Below, piece by piece: positions 35,585-45,876 of a stretch of 64,000 nucleotides of DNA (within the stretch, counting starts at the first letter, position 1; every line of letters begins with the position of its first letter). Below the pieces are notes generated by a model. That model was not told where the DNA came from. It searched no databases and saw only the letters and a program-made list of their open reading frames with translations. This stretch comes from Bidens hawaiensis (taxonomy: Eukaryota; Streptophyta; Magnoliopsida; Asterales; Asteraceae): NCBI GenBank assembly GCA_021521415.1, contig JAIQDT010003810.1:213022-277021 (forward strand). Reading direction: 5' to 3'. The position numbers and the translations under genes were made by a program.

Positions 35585-38500
35585 TCAAATCCAATTACTA
35601 GAATATCGGAGTCCTAAGCCACTCGCATGACGCTCATGTTTCGGTCTTTCTAGGAGCTTCGTGAATGGATCCGCAAGATTTTGATCAGTTCCAACTTTGC
35701 GAATACATATCTTTCCTTTTTCAACTTCATCCCTTATGTAGTTGAATCTCCGCTCTATGTGCCTTGTCTTTTGGTGCGAACGAGGTTCCTTGATTTGTGC
35801 AATCGCACCCTCGTTGTCACAAAAGATTTCTAGGGGGTCTTGAATGGTAGAGACCACCCCTAGATCAGTAATGAATTTCTTCAACCATGCAGCTTCCTGA
35901 GCTGCCAATGAAGCGGCGATGTATTCTGATTCTGTAGTGGACAATGCTACCACTTCCTGTTTTGAGCTCTTCCAAGAGACAGCTCCTCCATTAAGAGTGA
36001 ACACATACCCAGATTGTGATCGAGAATCATCTCGATCAGTTTGGAAGCTCGCATCCGTGTAACCTTTTATAGCGAGTTCCTCCTCACCAGATCCATATAT
36101 CAGAAACATATCCTTAGTTCTCCTAAGGTATTTCAATATGTTCTTAACAGCCATCCAATGACTGTTTCCTGGATTCTGTTGGTATCTGCTTGTCATGCTC
36201 AAAGCGCATGACACATCCGGTCTAGTACATATCATCGCATACATGATGGATCCTATAGCAGAAGCATATGGGATTTGTTTCATCATCTCTTGCTCACCCT
36301 TTGAGCTTGGACATTGAGCTGAACTCAATATGGTCCCTCTTTGAATAGGTACAAAACCTTTCTTGGAGTTTTCCATCTTGAACCTTTTCAAGATCTTATC
36401 AATGTATGTACTTTGGTTCAAACCTATCAAGCGCCTTGACCTATCCCTATAGATCTTTATTCCCAAAATATAGGCAGCTTCACCAAGATCCTTGATGGAA
36501 AATCTACTTCCAAGCCAAGCCTTAACGCTTTCCATGGTTGGAATGTCATTTCCAAATAGTAGAATGTCATCGACATACAATACTAAGAAGGTAATTATAC
36601 TCCCACTAGCTTTCTTATACACACAAGCCTCATCAGCATTCTTGATGAATCCAAAATTTTTGATTTCTTCATCAAAACGATGATTCCAAGTTCTAGATGC
36701 TTGTTTCAATCCATAGATTGATTTCTTTAACTTGCATACTTTATTAGGATGTTTCGGATCGACAAAACCTTCAGGCTGAACCATATAGACATCTTCCTCA
36801 AGATATCCATTTAGGAAAGCGGTCTTGACATCCATTTGCCAAATTTCATAATCATAATGTGCAGCTATGGCAAATAATATCCTAATAGACTTTAGCATTG
36901 CGACAGGCGAAAAAGTTTCATCATAATCAACCCCTTGAGTTTGAGTGAAACCTTTAGCTACAAGTCTTGCTTTATAAGTATCCAAGTTTCCATGCATATC
37001 AGTTTTTCTTTTGAAAACCCACTTACTTCCAACAGCTTTGGAGTTGAGTGGTGGTTCAACCAATTCCCAAACTTGGTTGTCATACATGGATTGCATCTCA
37101 ACGTTCATGGCTTCAAGCCATTTGTCACAATCATTCTTGGACATTGCATCACGGTATGTGGTTGGTTCATCCGAATCTACCACGTAGCATCCTTCTACAA
37201 AAAATCCATATCTTTCGGGTGGATTGCTAACTCTACCAGATCTGCGAACGTTTTGTGTGTTTTGATCAACCACTTGATCTCTTTCAACAACCTCTTGTTG
37301 AGTGCTAGTATCAACCAATTGTGTATCATCTTGTGATTCTTGATCCTCATCAAATTTCACTGTTCTACTATTAGTTCCTTCCTTAAGGAACTTAGTTTCC
37401 AAGAACTTACCCTTTCGAGCAATAATAACATTTTGCTCACTAGGATCATAAAAGTAATATCCTAAATCATCTTTAGGATAACCTATAAAGATACACTTAG
37501 TGGATCGGACTTCTAATTTGTTTGGGGTGTATTGCTTTACATAAGCTTCACAACCCCAAACTCTTAAGAATGATAGCGATGGAGCCTTTCCATGCCATAC
37601 TTCAAAAGGTGTCTTCTCCACTTTCTTGGTTGGAGCCATATTCAATATGCGAACAGCGGAAAGTAAAGCATAGCCCCAAAATGATAGAGGTAAAGTGCTT
37701 CTAGCCATCATCGATCGAACCATATCTAATAGGGTACGATTTCTCCTTTCAGACACACCATTATGTTGTGGTGTTCCAGGTGGAGTAAGTTGTGAAATAA
37801 TTCCACAATTCTTAAGATGATCTTGAAAAACACCACTTAGGTATTCACCTCCTCTATCACTACGAAGTACTTTGATTGTGGTCTTGAGTTGTCTTTCTAC
37901 TTCAGTTTTGAAGTCTTTGAACATTTCAAAAGCTTCATCTTTGTGTTTCAATAAGTACACATAACCATATCGACTATAATCATCAATAAAGGTAATGAAG
38001 TATCTTTCACCATTCCTAGTCATTGGTCTAAAAGGACCACATACATCCGAATGTATGATACCCAATAATTCTTTTGACCTTTCAAAAGTTTTATTAAAGG
38101 GTTGCTTTGTCATTTTGCCTTGTAAACAAGATTCACATACATCAAATGAATCATACTCATTTGTTTCTAGAATACCATTCTTGCGAAGAGTTTGCATGCG
38201 ATTCTTGCTTATATGTCCAAGGCGACAATGCCAAAGATAGGAATCACCCAAGTCCTTCTTGAGTTTCTTGGTGTTGACATTGTACATTGAACTACTATGT
38301 GACGCACCAATTTGATCTATTTCATATATACCATTTATGGGTATAGCTTTAAAATAAAATATGCCATTCATCAAAACATGAATATCATAATCAATAAACT
38401 TAAGATCAAAGCCACATTGTTTTAAAAGAGACACGGAAATAATGTTTCTCCTTAACTTAGGAGCATACAAAACATTCTTCAAAATTACTTCCAAACCACT

Positions 38501-39595
38501 TGGAAGCTTTAACAAGTAGTCTCCTTGGGCTTGGACTTCAACTCTTGCTCCATTGCCCATAAAGAGACTAATGTCCCCTTTGTTGAGTTGTTTACTTCTT
38601 TTGAACCCCTGCAACAAATTGCAAATGTGAGTTCCACATCCGGTATCAAGTACCCATGTATTTGAAGAAATAACATTTAGTTCAATATGTATAGTAAAGA
38701 TAATACCTGAGGTATGCCCCGCATCCCTCTTATCTTTTAACGCATTGAGATAGGTCGGACAATTCCTTTTCCAATGACCTATCTCTCCACACTCAAAGCA
38801 TGGATCTTGCGCCGCAACCTTTTGCTTCTTTTCCTTCGGTTTGATGGGCGTGATGGCTTTCCTCTTTCCCTTTCCTTGGACGTGGCCCTTGCCCTTAGCA
38901 ACACTTGCTTTGGGGTTGGAGTTATGTCCCCTTTTTCCTTCATTGATTGTTAGAACGGGTAAAACCCTTTTACCCATTCCCGCTTCGGCCGTTCTTAGCA
39001 TTGCGTGAAGCTCACCAATGCTTTTGTCCCACCCATTCATGTTATAATTCATGACAAAGGTTTCAAACCTTTTGGTCAAAGAGTTGAGGATCAAATCCGT
39101 AGCCAACTCATTAGACACGGGACAATTCAACCTACGAAGCTTTTCGATGTAGCTTTTCATCTTTAGGACATAAGATGAGACGCTTTGGGTTTCCTCCATA
39201 CGACATGCATGAAACGCTCGAACTGTTTCGAAACGTTCCGCTCTAGCTTGTTGAAGGAACATTTCCTTCAGTTGAGTTATCATGTCGTATGCCCCATGAT
39301 GCTCGAAATCCTTTTGGATTTCGGGAATCATAGTCCCCAACATGAGGCAAGAGGCTTGCACCGAATCTTTGGTGTACTTGACCCAATTGTTATAAGCCTC
39401 CTCATCTTCCACGTCAGGCTCGTCGGGAATGGGATCGTCTAAGACATATGATATCTCTTCTTGCTTGAGAACTATTCTCAAGTTGCGATACCAATCCATA
39501 AAGTTATTATGGTTTAAACGATCCTTTTCAAGGATGGTTCTTAAGGATAGGTTACGGGTGTTATGGGTAGAGGTGTTTGCATTGTTAGCGGCCAT
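35585..39595 (-). CDS. Copia gag-pol polyprotein, 1336 aa, uninterrupted
   Basis: A single open frame with every expected domain in Ty1/copia order. Gag occupies residues 1 to about 260 and a CCHC zinc knuckle (CFECGEIGHWKRNC) lies near residue 266. The aspartic protease has WVLDTGCGTHI near 315. Integrase has its HHCC region (HCRLGHISKNRM, CESCLQGK) and D,D,E core (HSDVCGPF, RSDRGGEY, NGVSERRN). Reverse transcriptase carries YVDDILLFG. RNase H carries TDASFQTD, TESEYIAA and a QKTRHIERR-type end. No stop or frameshift is present, so the product is probably functional. Codon and base use resemble the surrounding AT-rich DNA. Lineage within copia was not assigned. Confidence 0.97.
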   Translation of the reverse strand: MAANNANTSTHNTRNLSLRTILEKDRLNHNNFMDWYRNLRIVLKQEEISYVLDDPIPDEPDVEDEEAYNNWVKYTKDSVQASCLMLGTMIPEIQKDFEHHGAYDMITQLKEMFLQQARAERFETVRAFHACRMEETQSVSSYVLKMKSYIEKLRRLNCPVSNELATDLILNSLTKRFETFVMNYNMNGWDKSIGELHAMLRTAEAGMGKRVLPVLTINEGKRGHNSNPKASVAKGKGHVQGKGKRKAITPIKPKEKKQKVAAQDPCFECGEIGHWKRNCPTYLNALKDKRDAGHTSGIIFTIHIELNVISSNTWVLDTGCGTHICNLLQGFKRSKQLNKGDISLFMGNGARVEVQAQGDYLLKLPSGLEVILKNVLYAPKLRRNIISVSLLKQCGFDLKFIDYDIHVLMNGIFYFKAIPINGIYEIDQIGASHSSSMYNVNTKKLKKDLGDSYLWHCRLGHISKNRMQTLRKNGILETNEYDSFDVCESCLQGKMTKQPFNKTFERSKELLGIIHSDVCGPFRPMTRNGERYFITFIDDYSRYGYVYLLKHKDEAFEMFKDFKTEVERQLKTTIKVLRSDRGGEYLSGVFQDHLKNCGIISQLTPPGTPQHNGVSERRNRTLLDMVRSMMARSTLPLSFWGYALLSAVRILNMAPTKKVEKTPFEVWHGKAPSLSFLRVWGCEAYVKQYTPNKLEVRSTKCIFIGYPKDDLGYYFYDPSEQNVIIARKGKFLETKFLKEGTNSRTVKFDEDQESQDDTQLVDTSTQQEVVERDQVVDQNTQNVRRSGRVSNPPERYGFFVEGCYVVDSDEPTTYRDAMSKNDCDKWLEAMNVEMQSMYDNQVWELVEPPLNSKAVGSKWVFKRKTDMHGNLDTYKARLVAKGFTQTQGVDYDETFSPVAMLKSIRILFAIAAHYDYEIWQMDVKTAFLNGYLEEDVYMVQPEGFVDPKHPNKVCKLKKSIYGLKQASRTWNHRFDEEIKNFGFIKNADEACVYKKASGSIITFLVLYVDDILLFGNDIPTMESVKAWLGSRFSIKDLGEAAYILGIKIYRDRSRRLIGLNQSTYIDKILKRFKMENSKKGFVPIQRGTILSSAQCPSSKGEQEMMKQIPYASAIGSIMYAMICTRPDVSCALSMTSRYQQNPGNSHWMAVKNILKYLRRTKDMFLIYGSGEEELAIKGYTDASFQTDRDDSRSQSGYVFTLNGGAVSWKSSKQEVVALSTTESEYIAASLAAQEAAWLKKFITDLGVVSTIQDPLEIFCDNEGAIAQIKEPRSHQKTRHIERRFNYIRDEVEKGKICIRKVGTDQNLADPFTKLLERPKHERHASGLGLRYSSNWI

Positions 39596-39716
39596 CTACA
39601 AAATTTAACAAAGTTTTATTTTAGTATTATGAACAATTTAATTATTAATACCCTTTTATTCCAGATTTTAAAATAATAATTAAATTCTAGAATCCAACAA
39701 TAAATCAAATTTCGGT

Positions 39717-40025
39717 TAGGTGACCTTTATCCCGTTATTTGATTTAACAAGGTAGTCAACCTTGACAATTGCAACCCTTTGCAACTTCTAGAGGTATGGG
39801 ACCATTCGAAATCCTTATTTCGTGTTGGCATGTTTATCCCATCAACACCATTGGATCCCATGCTTAGGTGACCTTTATCACATGGTTTCTAATTCAAGTC
39901 GTCCTACTTGTATAAACATGTAAGATTAACATACAAGTGGTTAGGTGACCTTTATCCCACAAATATGTTAATATTACCCTAAGTATATTAGTTTGCTCAA
40001 AATGGTTAGGTGACCTTTATCCCAT
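39717..40025. repeat. Four direct repeats in the copia leader
   Basis: TTAGGTGACCTTTATCCC (once TTATCACA) recurs at about 39718, 39865, 39942 and 40004, between the gag start and the 5' LTR. Spacing is irregular (62-147 bp) and the sequence between copies differs, so only the short motif is kept. Confidence 0.8.
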
Positions 40026-41238
40026 TAAAAGTTTCCTAATACGTTAAGTGTCATACAAAAGGATGGTGTTAGACTTGTTTCTTTGGTAATTATGAAAAAA
40101 GGGATTTTAAATTTTTCAAATATTCTAGTTGAAAAACATTATGCCATATCCTAACATGCATTTAGAAATATGGCGATTTTGAAAACCAATTTTCAAGGTT
40201 CTAGTTATAATAAAACCAATTTTATTATAGGTGAGTGATCGCTTAGTTTTAATAAACCCATTTAATTAAACTAATTGACGCGATATTACCAAATATATAT
40301 TAGAACCCGTTTTATGCTTGTTGTCGTTCCTATGTGACGGTTTGGATATCCTAATATCTATCAACCACACATTACATAAGTAAAACAAACAACCAAGCAT
40401 ACACATGCAAAATATAGTCATAACCGAAAACCACTAAATTTGACCATACTTGTTAGCCGAAACAAGTGTAGGTCATAAGTCACACCTAAGGGACAAAACA
40501 TGACACAAGGATGGAATGTTGACTCCCACTTGACCTTGCATCCAAATGCTTCAAGTATCCTCTCCAAGTTGTTGTGTTCTTATGGGCTTGTTAATGGGCT
40601 CCAAACTTCCAAAAGTCTTCTTGGACCCAAGAGTGAAATTTATGGGCCTAATGGGCTTGAATCCCATGATGGGCCGGTGAGGCCCAACAAGCCCAAAATT
40701 TCGGTCCAAGGCCCAAATCCACCAATTCTTGCATCTTCAATTTTTACAAAATGTATCCTAATACATATTTTTCTAAAAAAAAGGAAAATGCAACTAATCT
40801 ATTTATTACATACCAATTTATGAATAAATAAATTACACAAGCCTAAGATTATGAATTATTACAACCATATTGAATAATAAACATAATCAACATACACAAA
40901 CAACAATCAACACATCCAAGGTCTAGGTTTCGGTTATGACACAATCAAACATACCAAATGTTCTAAGCATGCAACCTAAGCAACCAATGCCCAAAATATC
41001 ACAAAGACAAAAGGTGCCCCCCCCCCCCAAGAGGCTACGGCCACCCCCCCCCCCCCCAAATTTTACAATTTTGATATTTCAACATCCAAATGTTAAATGG
41101 TTTCCTAAGATCTTTCCATGCATGTCAAGATCTTACAAAACCATGAGGGGTAAAATCCACCAAATTTTCGGACCCCTTTTTCACCCATGAAAAAACCCGA
41201 AATTTAGGAACATGTAAGGAGCATAAGTCCTTGTAACC

Positions 41239-41252
41239 GGCTCTTGATGCCA
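41239..41252 (-). promoter_or_regulatory. Primer binding site of the copia element (variant initiator-tRNA-Met type)
   Basis: One base inside the 5' LTR, the minus strand reads TGGCATCAAGAGCC. The usual copia site is TGGTATCAGAGCC, complementary to tRNA-iMet; here there is one substitution and one extra A. Confidence 0.7.
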
Positions 41253-41253
41253 T

Positions 41254-42135
41254 TGTTGGGTTTTATACAAGATTATCAAAGTTCAAGTTAACCATATTTA
41301 ACTAGAAAACGCAACGGAAGCTTAGATTTTAAAACTTGTTAATGAACATACCATTATGTTAAAACTAAAACCCGAAGCCAAGGATCAAAATTACAAGAAC
41401 AAGATGCTCACAAAATGTAAATTGTACCTTCTTCTACCTTTAGAAGAACAAGTGGGTTGTTGAAGGGATGGTGGATGAATGACAAGCCTCCAAAGAAGAA
41501 GACCTCAAGAGTATGATACCCCAAGCTATTTGTGACAACACCAAGTTGTTTTGCTAGGATTTATGAACACAAAACAAGCTCACCAAGCTCTCTTTTTTTC
41601 TGCTGCTGCTGCCGTGAGTTTATTAGAGAGGAAGAGAGAGATATTGAAGCTTGAATACACTTGAAAGGATTCAAAAACAAGACACAAATGCATGTGTTGT
41701 GAATGGAGGTTTATCAAGTGGTCAACTTAAGAAGACAAGGCTTTTGATTGGACCAAAAACCTCCACCCACATGGGGTGGACGGTTATTATTATTATTATT
41801 TTTTTTTTGTTTTGTTTTAACCATTAAAACATCTCCATTCATTTTATAAAACTCATTTTTATAAAATGTACATACATTTATATAATTATTTAACCAATTA
41901 AATAATTAATTTATATAAACAAATTATCCAGATAATTTATTTAAATCCTCAAGTGTGTTTGTTTAGAAAACCAATTTTCTAAACACGTAGTGTTCGGTAT
42001 TCATTTAAATGATCAAATCATTAAAAGAATACATTTGGTGTCGTCTAGCTTGTTATTGGGTATGACCCGACTTGGATCAAACACAGTTAGCCACATTAAT
42101 ATAAGTATGTGTCTCGGGCATACGTAATTCCAACA
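41254..42135 (-). repeat. 5' LTR of the copia element
   Basis: 882 bp, same ends as 33937-34818. On the plus strand it is preceded by the PBS and followed by the ACTAG duplication and the first codons of the UGT pseudogene. Confidence 0.96.
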
Positions 42136-42161
42136 ACTAGAACATGAGGTTTTGCGGCCAT

Positions 42162-44349
42162 GATTTAGAGATTTTAGAGAGTTCTTAAGAAGTTGTGATT
42201 CTTGATGCTTCTATATATACATGATTGTCATTTTATAGACAGACAGAAACGACCTTGTAGAGTTTAGTTTTTTATTCTTTTCATATATAATTCCAAGTTG
42301 GGTTAATTTGTTTTGTCATACATGGTGTGTTATTCGTTCTCTTGTGGCCTTGTTGATGTTAACATGACCTCTAAGTCAAATATATGTTAATCAAATATTT
42401 CTGGATCACATAACAATATCTCTTGGACATGGTTTGATGTCACACCAGTTAAGTCTATATATATCTTACCATCTAGGCACCATCGTGGGGACGCGATGGA
42501 ACTGTATGAACTATGAAAGCATGATGCAACAAAACAAGAAATACAACGTGGAGCGAATGGAAGGATGTGTGGTATACAGATCTTATTTGCACACATTAAA
42601 TGTATGCATTGTATATGATCAAATAATAAATTAGCTAGGTCATCGGCAACATGCTAAATTATAGAACACAAAATTAGAGGAAAGTAAATGGTAGTCAATA
42701 TTTTGCCCAGAAGATGCCATTTAATGTGGTCTGTTCAGTTGGTTTATGCGCGGTGTCCAGGTTCTTGTGTTGATTTGGTCAGCGGCTCAGCGCGTGTATC
42801 CACGTCATCAATCCTCTTTTGGTCCTCGTGGGTGATGGGATGGGTATTGGTTTCGATTCATATCAGTAATTAGTATATATGAATATTTGTGGTTTGGAAT
42901 ATTCCAGTTATCACCAGAAGTTGGAAGTTTGATGTGCATTTTTATGGGTATAAATAAACCCCCGTAACACGGGGCTAAAAGCTAGTATTTTGATAAATAC
43001 AAATGTGGTCACGCAAACATGTATCGTTATTCGTTAATCCTTGATGGGCGATGGCCAAATAAAAGTAGTACACAAATAACTTTTAATTTGTGATGATTAT
43101 TTGATGGCGTGTTATAAACTTATAATCCAACCCAACCCAACCCGTGAGTATACATAACGTACAACATTTGAATAAATAACGAATTATGAAATTATATGAA
43201 CCCTCATGAAAATATATAATTGTGATTTTGAGAATATATAACGGCATTCCAAAAAATAATTTGATCGGTTAACTTCTTTTAATTACGTGATTGCACTTAG
43301 TGTACCGCTCGATTAGGTTGTCATTCAAAAAGAGTAGTACTCCTAATGATCTTTTTTGTAAACACTTAATGTTTTGAAGTGATTTTTTGTAATGTGAGAT
43401 AGCAAATAATTAAAGTCTTACAGAGATGGTCTACATTTTACAGGAACATTGTAAATTACAGTAAAAATACTCTCCTAGCTCACATTGGAAATTATAGTAC
43501 AATGACGTGTATAAAATAGAATAAACATTACATAACCAAAAAAATCATATAGCATCTTTGGCTTTGTTCTTCACTGCAGCAATTGAACAAAGTCAGTTAG
43601 TGTTGGTTAAGACTTCGTCTTTAACGCGAGTCTCTTAAATAGATTTTGAATATACCTTGTCTGTCACAGTTATAACAACCAGAACATTTTGAATATCCTC
43701 TATTTGTATGCTTGTTGCAAAACAAAAACTTAATAAAACTACCAACAGTTAAGGTAAAATACATGGATTTATAAGTTACCTATGCATGCCTATGACGTTC
43801 GCCAACAAAGACACCTATCAACAGTCTATAGTTCTAGATTATTAGCGTCACAGTTACGACCTAGAATCATATACATGTATAGTATAATAGGATAAAGTTC
43901 ATTGGAACTTATAACCATAAGACAAGAGACAGTTAGAGTGTTAGACACTGTAACTCAGATACAAAGCAATTTATATTATAAATTAATTAATAATGATTTA
44001 GGACAACTCAGATACAACCAAATTAATTATTGATGTGGTAGCTGAATTGGTGGTTTGAAATTATGTAGCAATATAACATTGTGGGTGCTCTTATACTAGA
44101 TATAATATACCATGGCTAGCTTGTATATTTAATCAAACAAATATAATATAAACATCCAGAAAGCAGTAAGCAGCAATGCCAGACAAGACCTCACTATAAG
44201 CAGTATCACACTACATACATACATGAAAATTTTGTGGTAAATTATCTAGACATTAAATGGAACTTCACTTAACAAGAAAATAAGGAGTGTTGTTGTTTGA
44301 TGTAATGTGGTTTCATAATAACAAGACATGTCACTTACGAAAATTTTCT
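42162..44349. other. Spacer between the two UGT pseudogenes
   Basis: 42162-42235 is the old UGT promoter and is alignable with 45877-45960. The rest is AT-rich with a Helitron-like end at 42985. The 44045-44349 part is homologous to the 3' flank of pseudogene 1 (about 32085-32406), showing that flanks were duplicated together with the gene. Confidence 0.6.
42957..42985 (+). mobile_element. Helitron-like 3' terminus
   Basis: A perfect 6-bp stem CCCCGT-AAC-ACGGGG (42960-42974) is followed by CTAAAAG and CTAG, with T next. This is the canonical 3' end layout for Helitrons (hairpin 7-12 nt before CTRR, insertion before T). No matching TC 5' end was fixed. Confidence 0.55.
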
Positions 44350-45876
44350 TCATATTTCTTTAATCCATTCAATAAAATTGCTAAGATTTATGTGTGAGCG
44401 ACCTCCTTCTTTGACACTGCTAGTAAATTTCTTTAACCTTGAATGTTTTGTCACTGAGTAGCTCCTCCACCTTACTTGTTATCTCTCCTTGAGTAACGAT
44501 ACCTTCTTCATTTTAGTCATAACCCACTCTTCCAAATGTCACAAATGTAAGTCTCATTGTGAAACTGATCAACGAAGTATGGCCAACACAAATAAGGGAC
44601 TCCATTTGTGACACCTTCTGAAGTAGAGTTCCAACCACAATGACTCACGAGACATGCTATAGAAGGATGAGCCAGGACCGTTGTGGTGCCCAACTCACGA
44701 TTCTTCCACGAGAGCCTACTCTTTCCATATATCCATTCGGATAAGTAGTTGTAGTCTCCTTGGTCATACCCGGGCGCACCACCCACAAGAATGGTCTGTT
44801 GCTAAGTTCAAGACCAAGTGCCAATTCTTCAAATTGAGTTTGGTTGAAAATAGTGAAGCTCCCAAACGCAATATAAATGACTGAACATGGTTGTTGTTGG
44901 TCTAGCCATGCTAAGCAGGTTGCGTCCTCTTGCCAGAAGTGACCAGCTTGGTCATCAAGTCGATTGCCTGCGAGCAAAGGGCCTGTTGGCAACAACTGCG
45001 GGTACAAACCAAATGTTGCTACCTCCAACTCAGGAGTTGAGTTGCATATGAACCATTTTGTCAATCTAGATGCCTCTTCAACTTCTTTTGCAAGTTGAAA
45101 GTTGGCTTCTATCATATTCGTGTCCTTAAAGCACGCCCAAAAAAGGTTCTTAGATTTTATAGGCGGCATGGCTTCTGACAACTTAATTGTCTGATCTTTT
45201 AGAAGTATTCCTACATAAAAGGTTCATAGAGATTAAAATAACATCTTGGAGTTTAAATATATTGAAGATAGAAACACAAATGTTAGGTTTTGTCAAGCCA
45301 CTCCCTTTTTCCATTATGTTATGTGTTTATAAATAATAAATATAATCGACCGATTTAAAATAAACCCAACTCAATATATATCATACATGTCTCACCTTTA
45401 TTGTTTATGATCCCATCATCAATGAGTTTCTGAAAGGACAATATGGAGGCCAATGTAGCAGCCGAGGCAGGCCAGAAGCCGGCTATTCTAATTCCCATCT
45501 TCTTAGCAACGCGTAAGGCCCATCCCATGCAACCATCAGCAATAACACAAGTAACTTTACAACGGTCTTCTTTGTTAATTAACTCTATTAGTTCTTCGAG
45601 CTTGTGTGGCATGGTTTGCAATATTGATAAGAGCAACTTACAAAGGTCACTCCTATCCTCCCATACTTCTAATCCATCTGGGATCGATACCATTCGCATT
45701 AGATCCCCAAAACTACCGTTATCTAACCAGTTGCTTGTCACGAGCTTGTGGCTAAATTCTGTGTTAACAAAGGTAACCTTTACTCCTTGTGCGACTAGCC
45801 TTTGAGCAAGCTCCATTGTAGGAATTACATGGCCTTGTGCAGGATAAGGTATTACTAGAACATGAGGTTTTGCCAT
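44350..45876 (-). pseudogene. UGT83A1-like UDP-glycosyltransferase pseudogene 2
   Basis: ATG at 45876; exon 1 is 45876-45396 (MAKPHVLVIPYPAQGH, VSIPDGLEVWEDRSD, LSFQKLIDDGIINNKG) with a GT donor. Exon 2 starts at 45210 after TAG. The acceptor-side and sugar-donor domains are well preserved as far as GRIVSWAPQ. A 4-nt deletion near 44680 then breaks the frame inside the PSPG box. The box continues in another frame (VLAHPSIACLVSHCGWNS, GVPYLCWPYF). TGA at 44517-44519 occurs at the same codon as in pseudogene 1. A 2-nt deletion follows, and there is a larger deletion near 44430. Nearly identical in layout to pseudogene 1, and the product of tandem duplication with flanks. Confidence 0.9.

Larger units (their letters stand above)
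33937..42135 (-). mobile_element. Ty1/copia LTR retrotransposon, complete and very young
   Basis: An 8199-bp element flanked by a 5-bp duplication ACTAG (33932-33936 and 42136-42140). Two 882-bp LTRs with TGTTGG/CCAACA termini differ by one base that I can see (T at 34400, A at 41717). Minus-strand order is 5' LTR, PBS, a leader of about 1.66 kb, one uninterrupted gag-pol frame, a noncoding 3' region and the 3' LTR. All parts for autonomous movement are present and insertion is recent. It sits in the first exon of the UGT pseudogene, in the same orientation. Confidence 0.97.
32407..42161 (-). pseudogene. UGT83A1-like UDP-glycosyltransferase pseudogene 1, split by a copia retrotransposon
   Basis: The ATG is at 42159-42161, and the first ~8 codons (MAAKPHVL) run to 42136. 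The retrotransposon follows, and coding resumes at 33936 with LVIPYPAQGH. Exon 1 ends at 33471 (GT donor); exon 2 starts at 33261 after TAG. The family glycosylates small molecules with UDP-sugars in the cytosol. Lesions beyond the insertion: a deletion of about 11-14 nt after GPLLA (near 33035), a 1-nt deletion near 32905, and an in-frame TGA at 32593-32595 just after the PSPG box (WAPQQKVLAHPS...HCGWNSTSEGV). After that TGA the frame continues through NNEEGIVTQGE to a C terminus ending FIEWIKDI and TGA at 32407. No functional enzyme is possible. Confidence 0.92.

Noticed and set aside
39185..39442. Several 60-130 codon frames antisense to the copia polyprotein
   Set aside because: They are mirror frames of a well-conserved polyprotein with no independent motifs.
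40936..41190. Pro-rich frame near the copia 5' LTR as an extra retroelement gene
   Set aside because: It comes from two C-tracts in the leader on the strand opposite to gag-pol and has no start context or domain.
32407..45876. UGT and NPF frameshifts as sequencing errors
   Set aside because: Most lie outside homopolymers, tandem UGT copies share one stop but have different indels, and neighbouring long frames (gag-pol, LRR kinase, GHR) are clean.
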